Shown here one piece after another: positions 7,102-13,006 of a stretch of 20,328 bases of DNA. The stretch's first letter is position 1, and every line of letters starts with the position of its first letter. The stretch is taken from the NCBI GenBank assembly GCA_946886065.1, contig CAMPHU010000070.1:1-20328 (forward strand). Reading direction: 5' to 3'. The position numbers were made by a program, and so were the translations under genes. The notes beneath the pieces are model-generated. The model searched no databases. It had not been told where the DNA came from and worked only from the letters and a program-made list of their open reading frames with translations. This stretch comes from an uncultured Massilia sp. Lineage in GTDB: Bacteria > Pseudomonadota > Gammaproteobacteria > Burkholderiales > Burkholderiaceae.

Positions 7102-8858
7102 GGATTCACTCCTCCGCTGGCCGCCGGGGCTGACTGGCGCCCCGCCTGCTGGGCCTGGGCCGCCTGCATCGCCTTGGCATTGGCTTCCGCCAGCGCCGCC
7201 AGCACCTGCTGGGTGGGGCCGAACATGTGGACGCTGCCTTCGCGCATCAGGAGCAGCTTGGTGGTGACGCCGATCGCGCTCGGCCGGTGGGTGATCAGGA
7301 CGATGGTCTTGCCGCGCTGGCGCAGGTCGGCGATCGCCGCCACCAGGGCCTGCTCGCCGGCGTCGTCCAGGTTCGAGTTCGGTTCGTCGAGCACGATCAG
7401 CGAGGGGTCGCCGTACATCGCGCGCGCCAGGCCGATGCGCTGCTTCTGGCCGCCGGACAGGCCGGCGCCGCCGTCGCCCAGCCTGGTGTCGTAGCCTTCC
7501 GGGAAATGCAGGATCAGGTCATGCACTCCGGCGCGCTTGGCCGCCTCCACCACCTTCTCCGCGTCGACCTCGCCGAAGCGCGCGATGTTCTCGCTGACGG
7601 TGCCGCCGAACAGCTCGATGTCCTGCGGCAGGTAGCCCAGGTAGGGGCCCAGTTCGGCCTTGTTCCAGTGGTGGACGTCGGCGCCGTCCAGGCGCACCTT
7701 GCCCATCATGGCCGGCCACACGCCCACCAGCAGGCGCGCCAGGGTCGACTTGCCCGAGCCGCTGGGCCCGATGATGCCCAGCACGTCGCCCGGATGGATG
7801 CCGAAGCTGACGTTCTTGACGATCGGGTTGCGCATGCCCGGCGGGGCCGCGGTCACGCCCTCCACGGTCAACTGGCCCTGGGGCCGCGGCAGCGCCATGC
7901 CGGCTTCGCGCGCGGGGTTGGCGTCGAGCAGCTTGGTCAGGCGCTCGTAGGCGCTGCGCACCGTGCTCACGCTCTTCCACACCGCGATCACCTGCTGCAC
8001 CGGCTGCAAGGTGCGGCCGACCAGGATCGAGGCGGCGATCATCATGCCGGGCGTGATCCGGTTTTCCAGCACCAGCAGGGCGCCGAAGCCCAGCACCAGC
8101 GACTGCAGCGCGGTCTGCACGAACTTGGTGGCGGCGCCGATCATGCCCGCCTTCTGGCTGGCGTCGGCCTGCAGGTTCAGGAATTTGCCGTGCATCTTGA
8201 ACCAGCGGTTGATCAGGTTGGGCAGCATGCCCATCGATTCGATCACTTCGGCGTTGCGCAGGTTGTTGGTGGCCAGGGTGCTGGCGGCGATCGCCATGGT
8301 GTTCGCTTCCGACAGCGGCGCCTTGGTGACGCGCTCGTTGATATAGGCCAGCGCCACCAGGATGATGGTGCCGCCCAGCGCGAACAGGCCCAGGCTGGGT
8401 TCGAAGAAGAAGATGACGATCAGGTAGATCGGGAACCAGGGCGCGTCGAACAGGGCGAACAGCGCATTCCCGGTGAGGAACTGGCGCAGGCTGGTCAGGT
8501 CGCTCAGGGACTGGCCGGCATTCGCGCCGGCCTGCTTCAGGCTCTGTTCGAACGAGGCGGTGTAGACGCGCTTGTTGAGCATCATGTCGAAGCGGGCGCC
8601 CACGCGCACCAGCACGAAGGCGCGGATGGTCTCCAGCGCCCCCATGAACAGGAAGGCGCCCAGCATCAGCACGGTCAGCATCAGGAGCGTGACCTCGTTG
8701 CGGCTGGCCAGGACCCGGTCGTAGACCTGCAGCATATAGATGGAGGGCACCAGCATCAGGAGGTTGATGATGGCGCTGAAGGTGCCGACCGTCCAGAACG
8801 TGCGCTTGAAGGCCAGCAGGGCGCGGCCGATTTCGGTTTTATCGTCTAACAGTTTCAT
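7098..8858 (-). CDS. Type I secretion ABC transporter, permease-ATPase (PrtD-like)
   Basis: Inner-membrane exporter that powers secretion of an unfolded protein in one step. The N-terminal transmembrane domain (about 20-300) has several hydrophobic helices. The nucleotide-binding domain has Walker A GPSGSGKST (364-372), signature LSGGQ (467-471), Walker B LIVLDE (D491, E492) and H-loop His524. The 586-residue length, the early YMLQVYDRVL segment and the absence of a C39 peptidase or CLD domain point to the PrtD/AprD/HasD group rather than HlyB. That group exports proteases, haemophores, S-layer and similar proteins with C-terminal signals. The C-terminus is Ala/Gln-rich and probably disordered. 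No Shine-Dalgarno precedes the ATG. It is the first gene of the operon, with a CRP-like site about 100 bases upstream. Confidence 0.96.
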   Translation of the reverse strand: MKLLDDKTEIGRALLAFKRTFWTVGTFSAIINLLMLVPSIYMLQVYDRVLASRNEVTLLMLTVLMLGAFLFMGALETIRAFVLVRVGARFDMMLNKRVYTASFEQSLKQAGANAGQSLSDLTSLRQFLTGNALFALFDAPWFPIYLIVIFFFEPSLGLFALGGTIILVALAYINERVTKAPLSEANTMAIAASTLATNNLRNAEVIESMGMLPNLINRWFKMHGKFLNLQADASQKAGMIGAATKFVQTALQSLVLGFGALLVLENRITPGMMIAASILVGRTLQPVQQVIAVWKSVSTVRSAYERLTKLLDANPAREAGMALPRPQGQLTVEGVTAAPPGMRNPIVKNVSFGIHPGDVLGIIGPSGSGKSTLARLLVGVWPAMMGKVRLDGADVHHWNKAELGPYLGYLPQDIELFGGTVSENIARFGEVDAEKVVEAAKRAGVHDLILHFPEGYDTRLGDGGAGLSGGQKQRIGLARAMYGDPSLIVLDEPNSNLDDAGEQALVAAIADLRQRGKTIVLITHRPSAIGVTTKLLLMREGSVHMFGPTQQVLAALAEANAKAMQAAQAQQAGRQSAPAASGGVNP

Positions 8859-8899
8859 CTGGTTTGCGTCATCTGTGTGGCGCGTTCGGAGGCTGACAC

Positions 8900-8914
8900 G
8901 GCGGGAGTCCCGCC
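8900..8914 (-). promoter_or_regulatory. GC hairpin in the secretion operon leader
   Basis: GGCGGG and CCCGCC pair perfectly around a 3-base loop. If the predicted start near 8925-8927 is right, this hairpin begins about 12 bases into the mRNA and could stabilise its 5' end. No T run follows. Confidence 0.35.
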
Positions 8915-8933
8915 AGATAGTAGAGCACGGCGC

Positions 8934-8939
8934 ATTATG
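8934..8939 (-). promoter_or_regulatory. Candidate -10 box of the secretion operon
   Basis: CATAAT on the minus strand matches TATAAT at five of six positions. The hexamer expected 17 bases upstream (CACAAG) is a poor -35 and overlaps the CRP-like palindrome, as in class II activator-dependent promoters. The predicted start near 8925-8927 gives a leader of about 67-70 bases. Confidence 0.4.
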
Positions 8940-8957
8940 GCGTAAATGCTGCCGAGC

Positions 8958-8975
8958 TTGTGACGCACGTCACAA
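8958..8975. promoter_or_regulatory. CRP/FNR-family operator-like palindrome
   Basis: TTGTGACG-CA-CGTCACAA has perfect 8-bp arms with a 2-base centre and contains the full TGTGA-N6-TCACA consensus of cAMP-receptor-protein (CRP/Vfr) sites. The centre, 8966.5, lies about 40-41 bases upstream of the start predicted from the CATAAT box. That fits activation of the minus-strand secretion operon from a class II position. Which family member binds it in this organism is not known. Confidence 0.65.
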
Positions 8976-9034
8976 TTGATTGCATATTCTACAATATTAT
9001 TGCGCGGAGCCCGATGAGCGGGCGTACTGTGTCG

Positions 9035-9056
9035 CCCGCCCGACTGCACGGGCGGG
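9035..9056 (-). terminator. GC hairpin downstream of the cytochrome c gene
   Basis: CCCGCCCG (9035-9042) and CGGGCGGG (9049-9056) form a perfect 8-bp stem with loop ACTGCA, 41 bases past the cytochrome stop. On the minus strand it is followed by CGACACAG, not a T run, so it is only a weak terminator candidate. It could instead be an mRNA 3'-end stabiliser. Confidence 0.4.
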
Positions 9057-9096
9057 GATGGTGACGGGACGTAAACCTGCTAGACGATCCAGGAAA

Positions 9097-9648
9097 CTAT
9101 TTCAGCGCCGCCGGCGCCGAAGGTGGCGGCCCCGGGAACTGGACCACCGGTCCCGCCGGCGCCTGGCCCGGCGGCAAATAGGCCGGCGCCGGGCTGCCGG
9201 CCGGCCCAAGGTGCCGCACGAAGCGGTAGATCGCGCGCAGGTCTTCCTTGTCCATGTCGCGCAGCGCGAACCAGGGCATGGGCGGCCGCAACTTGACGGT
9301 CTGCGCGGTCCTGATCCAGTCGTTTTCGCTGAGCGCCGTCATCGTCAGGCGCAGGTTGGCCGGATAAGTTGTGCCCCACGGGCCGCGCCATCCGAGCTGG
9401 TCGCCGAGCAGCCATTCCTTTTCCGGCACCTGCCCCGCCGTCTGCGCATAGCCCGCCGTGTGGCAGTCGTTGCAGCCGGCGATCTTCACCAGGTAGCGGC
9501 CGCGCTCGATGTACTGGGTGTCGGCGGTATTGGCCGATTTGCGGGCGGCCTGGCCGGCGGCCAGCGCCATGACCGGCAGGCAGGCCGCCAGCAGCAAGGT
9601 GGCCTGCGCAACTTTCCTCCTACGGACTTGATCGATGCTCGTTCCCAT
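9097..9648 (-). CDS. Periplasmic monoheme c-type cytochrome
   Basis: A 183-residue protein with an N-terminal signal peptide (basic QVRRRK, then hydrophobic ATLLLAACLPVMALA; likely cleavage near residue 30-31). One heme-attachment motif, CNDCH (59-63), follows the typical ERGRYLVKIAGCNDCHTAG context of class I cytochromes. Met124 in RPPMPWF is the likely distal axial ligand. The fold ends near LRAIYRFVRHLGP (137-149), after which a Pro/Ala-rich tail (150-183) is probably disordered. It probably carries single electrons in the periplasm; partner enzymes are not in the window. It is transcribed alone, in the same direction as the secretion genes but separated by hairpins and a promoter. Upstream AGGCGGGG is a modest ribosome binding site. 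Confidence 0.9.
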   Translation of the reverse strand: MGTSIDQVRRRKVAQATLLLAACLPVMALAAGQAARKSANTADTQYIERGRYLVKIAGCNDCHTAGYAQTAGQVPEKEWLLGDQLGWRGPWGTTYPANLRLTMTALSENDWIRTAQTVKLRPPMPWFALRDMDKEDLRAIYRFVRHLGPAGSPAPAYLPPGQAPAGPVVQFPGPPPSAPAALK

Positions 9649-9694
9649 ATTGGACCCCGCCTGATGTGTAAGTTGTAGTTAGCCCGGCTCGCTG

Positions 9695-9723
9695 ATACTA
9701 GGTTAAGCTTAACAAGTCATCAA
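9695..9723 (-). promoter_or_regulatory. Candidate sigma-70 promoter of the cytochrome c gene
   Basis: On the minus strand TTGATG (9723-9718) and TAGTAT (9700-9695) are separated by exactly 17 bases, each matching four of six consensus positions. The predicted start near 9688 gives a 40-base leader before the ATG at 9648. The spacer is almost filled by a perfect 12-bp palindrome. Confidence 0.5.
9702..9713. promoter_or_regulatory. 12-bp palindrome in the promoter spacer (possible operator)
   Basis: GTTAAGCTTAAC is a perfect palindrome lying between the -35 and -10 hexamers of the cytochrome promoter. A protein bound here would compete with RNA polymerase, so repression is the simplest reading. 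The regulator is unknown. Confidence 0.45.
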
Positions 9724-9825
9724 GAAGAAAATCTTAATAGGGGTCTGTATTCGGATAGGGTCGGATTGTGTCGCACATTAGGACAATTCGTTACAATTGG
9801 ACAATAAGACAACAGGGCCGTGGAG

Positions 9826-9831
9826 TATAAT
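9826..9831 (+). promoter_or_regulatory. Candidate -10 box of the glycan operon
   Basis: A perfect TATAAT followed by a T run, 80 bases before the wzm ATG. The nearest TTGGAC (9798-9803) is 22 bases upstream, too far for a normal -35, so the promoter may need an activator. The predicted leader is about 73 bases. Confidence 0.4.
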
Positions 9832-9854
9832 TTTTTCGCCCACCGGCCTTGCCT

Positions 9855-9914
9855 ATGATGACAATAATTCCCACGCCTTTTTTCGAGGCGCCTGCCGCGC
9901 CGACCAAGCCATGA
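9855..9914 (+). other. Possible leader peptide (uORF) overlapping the wzm start
   Basis: ATG-ATG at 9855-9860 opens a 19-codon frame (MMTIIPTPFFEAPAAPTKP) whose TGA (9912-9914) overlaps the first wzm ATG (9911-9913) as ATGA. The peptide has five prolines. The wzm start has no Shine-Dalgarno at a normal distance, so translational coupling to this frame is conceivable. There is also no clear ribosome binding site before the uORF, and short overlapping frames can arise by chance. Confidence 0.3.
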
Positions 9915-10708
9915 TGCCTTTGATGCTGCGAAGCCTGTGGACCTACCGCGGTTTCGTGCTGGGCAGCGTCAAGCGCGAGTTCCAGTCGAAATACGCGAAC
10001 GCCATCCTGGGCGCCCTCTGGTCGCTGCTCAGTCCGCTGGCCATGATCCTGGTCTACACGGTGATCTTCGCCGAGGTCATGCGGGCGCGCCTGCCCGGCA
10101 GCGATTCCAGCCTGGGCTATTCGGTTTACCTGTGCGCCGGCATCCTCACCTGGGGCCTGTTCGCCGAGATCGTCGCGCGCGGCCAGAACATGTTCATCGA
10201 CCAGGCCGAGCTGCTCAAGAAGGTCAGCTTCCCGCGCATCGCCCTGCCCGTGATCGCGGTGCTGAACGCCCTGGTCAACTTCGGCATCATCTTCGGCCTG
10301 TTTACCGCCTTCTTATTGGCCAGCGGCAACTTTCCCGGCCCGGCCTACGCCGCCCTGCTTCCTGTGCTGCTCTTGATCAGCCTGCTGGCCCTGGGCATCG
10401 GCATGGTGTGCGGCATCCTGAACGTCTTCTTCCGCGATGTCGGCCAGTTCATGGGCATCGCCATGCAGTTCTGGTTCTGGTTCACGCCCATCGTCTACCC
10501 GGCCTCCATCCTGCCGGACCACGTGCGCCCGCTGCTGGCCTGGAACCCGATGGCGCCGGTGGTCAAGGCCTGCCAGGACATCCTGGTGCGGGGCGCATGG
10601 CCCGCCTGGGGCAGCCTGGTCCCGGTGCTGGTCCTGGCCCTGCTCCTGTGCATGCTGGGACTGCGCATGTTCCGCAAGCGCGCCGGCGAAATGGTGGACG
10701 AACTGTAA
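9911..10708 (+). CDS. wzm: ABC-2 type polysaccharide export permease (Wzm)
   Basis: Inner-membrane permease that, with Wzt, moves lipid-linked O-antigen or a similar polysaccharide to the periplasm. The 265-residue product has the family N-terminus LRSLWTYRGFVLGSVKREFQ (amphipathic gate helix) and the motif YANAILGALWSLLSPLAMI leading into the first membrane helix, with about six helices in all. The conserved segment ILNVFFRDVGQFM and the MQFWFWFTPIVYPASILP region with the late helix pair are typical. Start: the frame can be opened from a TTG at 9797, but the extra 38 residues have no family resemblance, so ATG 9911 (or 9914) is preferred. Its stop overlaps the wzt ATG (TAATG), coupling the two. 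It is the first gene of the long plus-strand operon. Confidence 0.93.
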   Translation: MMPLMLRSLWTYRGFVLGSVKREFQSKYANAILGALWSLLSPLAMILVYTVIFAEVMRARLPGSDSSLGYSVYLCAGILTWGLFAEIVARGQNMFIDQAELLKKVSFPRIALPVIAVLNALVNFGIIFGLFTAFLLASGNFPGPAYAALLPVLLLISLLALGIGMVCGILNVFFRDVGQFMGIAMQFWFWFTPIVYPASILPDHVRPLLAWNPMAPVVKACQDILVRGAWPAWGSLVPVLVLALLLCMLGLRMFRKRAGEMVDEL

Positions 10709-11982
10709 TGGGCGCCATCGTCGCACAGGGCCTGGGCAAGGCCTATAAACAATACCGCTCGCGCTGGGCGCGGGTGGCCGACTGGATACTGCCGGGCGGG
10801 CCGCGCCACATCCTCAAGTGGGTGCTGCAGGACATCGGCTTCGCCATCCGGCCGGGCGAGGCGGTCGGCCTGATCGGCGTCAACGGCGCCGGCAAGAGCA
10901 CCCTGCTCAAGCTGATCACCGGGACCACCCAGCCTACCTGCGGCGCCGTCAGCCTGGAGGGGCGCGTGGCCGCCCTGCTGGAACTGGGCATGGGTTTCCA
11001 CCCCGATTTCACGGGGCGCCAGAACGCCGTGCTGGCCGGCCAGCTGCTGGGGCTGAGCGTGGAAGAGATCGAGGCGCGCATGCCGGAGATCCTGGAATTC
11101 GCCGACATCGGCGACTACATCGACCAGCCGGTGCGGGTCTACTCGAGCGGCATGCAGGTGCGCCTGGCCTTCAGCGTGGCCACCTGCGTGCGTCCCGACA
11201 TCCTGATCGTGGACGAGGCGCTGGCCGTGGGCGACGTGTTCTTCCAGCAGAAATGCTACGCCCGCATCGAGCGCTTCATCCAGGCCGGCACCACCCTGCT
11301 GTTCGTGTCGCACAGCGCCGGCACCATCCTGAACATCTGCGACCGCTGCATCTTCCTGCGCGGCGGCCGCATCGCCTTCGACGGCGCGCCGGCCGACGCC
11401 CTCGACCTCTACCAGGCCGAGCTGCTGGGGCGGGCCGACCAGGCCCCGGACGCCATCACCATCCACACCGCGCCGCTCCAGCCGCTCGAGCGCACGCACC
11501 TGAGCGCCCTGGCGGGCAAGACCGGCAGCATCACCACCGGCGCGGCCGACTGCATCGGCGTGCGCCTGCTCGACCGCCACGGCCACGAACGCACCACCCT
11601 GGTGGCGGACGAGCCGGCGACCCTGCAGATCGACTACCTGCTGCACGAGGACGTGGCCGATCCGCACGTCGGCTTCAAGATCCGCAACCGCTTCGGCGCC
11701 GTGCTGTTCGAGACCAACAGCTATTGCATGCGGCGCGCGCCCGGCCCTGCCGCGTCCGGCGCGGTACTGAGCGCCAGCTTTTCCCTGAACCTGAACCTGT
11801 TCCCGGACGAGTACACCCTCACTGTCGGCCTGGGCGCCGGCGGCCATGGCGAAGGCTCGTTCGAGAAAGTGCTGAACTACCTGCACGAAGTGCACAGCTT
11901 CGTGGTGGCCCCGAATCCCGCCTCCATCACCTGGGGCGGCCTGGTCAACCTGCATCCGCAGCTGCAGTTCAGCGTCCGCTGA
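10708..11982 (+). CDS. wzt: ABC polysaccharide exporter ATPase with C-terminal glycan-binding domain (Wzt)
   Basis: ATPase partner of Wzm. The nucleotide-binding domain (1 to about 245) has Walker A GVNGAGKST (57-65), the variant signature YSSGM (145-149) characteristic of Wzt/TagH exporters, Walker B ILIVDE (D169, E170) and His202 in FVSHS. The protein is 424 residues, about 160 longer than a bare ATPase. The extension (about 270-424) contains beta-strand-rich segments such as GFKIRNRFGAVLFETNSY and YTLTVGLGAGGH, matching the Wzt C-terminal carbohydrate-binding domain. In E. coli O8/O9 systems that domain recognises the modified non-reducing end of the finished chain. Its presence therefore predicts a chain-terminating modification, for which the two FkbM methyltransferases just downstream are candidates. 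The ATG overlaps the wzm stop by one base. Confidence 0.95.
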   Translation: MGAIVAQGLGKAYKQYRSRWARVADWILPGGPRHILKWVLQDIGFAIRPGEAVGLIGVNGAGKSTLLKLITGTTQPTCGAVSLEGRVAALLELGMGFHPDFTGRQNAVLAGQLLGLSVEEIEARMPEILEFADIGDYIDQPVRVYSSGMQVRLAFSVATCVRPDILIVDEALAVGDVFFQQKCYARIERFIQAGTTLLFVSHSAGTILNICDRCIFLRGGRIAFDGAPADALDLYQAELLGRADQAPDAITIHTAPLQPLERTHLSALAGKTGSITTGAADCIGVRLLDRHGHERTTLVADEPATLQIDYLLHEDVADPHVGFKIRNRFGAVLFETNSYCMRRAPGPAASGAVLSASFSLNLNLFPDEYTLTVGLGAGGHGEGSFEKVLNYLHEVHSFVVAPNPASITWGGLVNLHPQLQFSVR

Positions 11983-12001
11983 ATCAACCGAACGAGAACC
12001 C

Positions 12002-13006
12002 ATGCCAGCTACCAGCGCAACCCACCAAGCCATCGTGCGCAGCCTGTACCGGGGCTTCCTGGACCGCGAGCCCGACCCGGCCGGCCTGGCCTACTGGAGC
12101 GCGCGCCTGGCCGAAGGAGCCGGCGCCCAGGAACTGGTGGCGGCCCTGATGGAGTCGGAGGAATACCGCCTCGGCCACGGCGTCCAGGGCAGCCTGGACG
12201 CGCTCAGGCAGCGCGTCGCCGGCGCGGCCGCCGGCCTGCTGGCGCGCCCCCTCACCGTGGTCGACATCGGCGCCCAGGAACTCGACACCGAGGAGCACAT
12301 CTACGCGCCGCTGACCCGCCAGGGCTTGCCCTACCGCATCGTCGGTTTCGAGCCGCAGCAGGAAAAGATCGAGGCCAGCCGCCTGCGCAATCCGGACAGC
12401 CGGGTCACCCTGTACCCGACCTTCATCGGCGACGGCAAGGCGCACACCTTCCACATCAACAACGACGACGCCACCTCCTCCCTGCTGCCCTTCAACCGCG
12501 CGCTCACCGGCCAGCTGCGCGACCTGGACCACCTGCACACCCTGCGCACCGAGCAGGTGGCGACCAGCCGCCTCGACGAGGTGCTGGCGGATGTCGAGGC
12601 GGTCGACTTCCTCAAGCTCGACATCCAGGGCTTCGAGCTGCCGGTGCTGCAGCACGCCGGCAAGGTGCTGGCGCGCACCAGGATCGTGCACTGCGAAGTG
12701 GCCTTCGCGCCGATCTATGCCGGCCAGGCCTTGTTCTCCGAGATCGAGACCCTGCTGCGCGCGGCCGGCTTCTACCTGCTGGACTTCCATTCGCTGTGCC
12801 GCTATCCGAGCGTCGACGGCGGCGGACAGCGCTCGCGCGACCGGCTCGGCTGGGGCGACGCCGTGTTCGTGCGCGACAGCGCGGATGCGCAAGACCTGCT
12901 GGCCCAGGCCCTGGTGCTGCTGTTCGTCTACGGCAAACCGTCCGCCGCCGCCGCGCTGGCGCGCCGCGCCGGCTTCGGCAGCCTGTTCGGGGACACCACC
13001 GCATGA
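12002..13006 (+). CDS. DUF4214-FkbM methyltransferase fusion
   Basis: A 334-residue two-domain protein. Residues 8-56 form a DUF4214-like module (LYRGFLDREPDPAGLAYW at 15-32, then LVAALMESEEYRL). It aligns directly with the repeats of the small protein at 3569-4159 (LYVAYFGRPADPGGLTYW). Residues about 85-290 form an FkbM-type SAM-dependent methyltransferase (Methyltransf_21): VVDIGAQ with Asp88 as SAM loop, IVGFEPQ as the second nucleotide strand and FLKLDIQGFELPVL with Asp207 as the family motif. FkbM enzymes O-methylate sugars or polyketides. In this operon a sugar hydroxyl of the exported glycan is the likely acceptor. No signal peptide is present, so it should act in the cytoplasm or at the inner face of the membrane. 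It starts 19 bases after wzt and its stop overlaps the next ATG (ATGA). Confidence 0.92.
   Translation: MPATSATHQAIVRSLYRGFLDREPDPAGLAYWSARLAEGAGAQELVAALMESEEYRLGHGVQGSLDALRQRVAGAAAGLLARPLTVVDIGAQELDTEEHIYAPLTRQGLPYRIVGFEPQQEKIEASRLRNPDSRVTLYPTFIGDGKAHTFHINNDDATSSLLPFNRALTGQLRDLDHLHTLRTEQVATSRLDEVLADVEAVDFLKLDIQGFELPVLQHAGKVLARTRIVHCEVAFAPIYAGQALFSEIETLLRAAGFYLLDFHSLCRYPSVDGGGQRSRDRLGWGDAVFVRDSADAQDLLAQALVLLFVYGKPSAAAALARRAGFGSLFGDTTA

Larger units (their letters stand above)
8859..9096. promoter_or_regulatory. Promoter region of the secretion operon and 3' flank of the cytochrome gene
   Basis: A 238-base gap with no convincing long gene. It contains, in the direction of the secretion operon, a GC hairpin at the cytochrome 3' end (9035-9056), an A+T-rich patch (8972-9002), the CRP-like palindrome (8958-8975), a -10-like CATAAT and a leader hairpin (8900-8914). 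A minus-strand reading frame crosses this gap and ends in TGA overlapping the ABC start codon (ATGA). From the predicted transcript only its last codons (from a GTG at 8899 or the ATG at 8872) could be translated. Confidence 0.5.
9649..9910. promoter_or_regulatory. Divergent cytochrome c / glycan operon promoter region
   Basis: A 262-base A+T-rich gap with signals for both directions. Leftward there is a TTGATG-17-TAGTAT promoter with a palindrome in its spacer. Rightward there is TATAAT at 9826-9831 and a cluster of short repeats at 9781-9805: GGACAAT twice (9781-9787, 9799-9805) and CAATT-N6-AATTG (9784-9799). Further right lie the small hairpin CGCCT-N7-AGGCG (9874-9890) and a 19-codon reading frame that overlaps the wzm start. 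No JUMPstart/ops element (GGCGGTAGCG) is present. Confidence 0.5.

Noticed and set aside
8855..9049. Minus-strand 64-codon frame before the secretion ABC gene
   Set aside because: It spans the CRP-like palindrome and the predicted promoter, and has no homology-like features. Only its last codons could be on the mRNA, which is noted as a possible leader overlap.
9767..9777. TGTG-TCG-CACA as a second CRP-like site before wzm
   Set aside because: The arms are only four bases and the spacing is three instead of the six between TGTGA and TCACA.
9797..9910. TTG start adding 38 residues to Wzm
   Set aside because: The extension has no resemblance to Wzm N-termini, overlaps the candidate promoter (TATAAT 9826-9831), and ATG 9911 gives the normal family length.
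9649..9910. JUMPstart/ops element expected before a long polysaccharide operon
   Set aside because: The ops core GGCGGTAG is not present on the plus strand in this gap.
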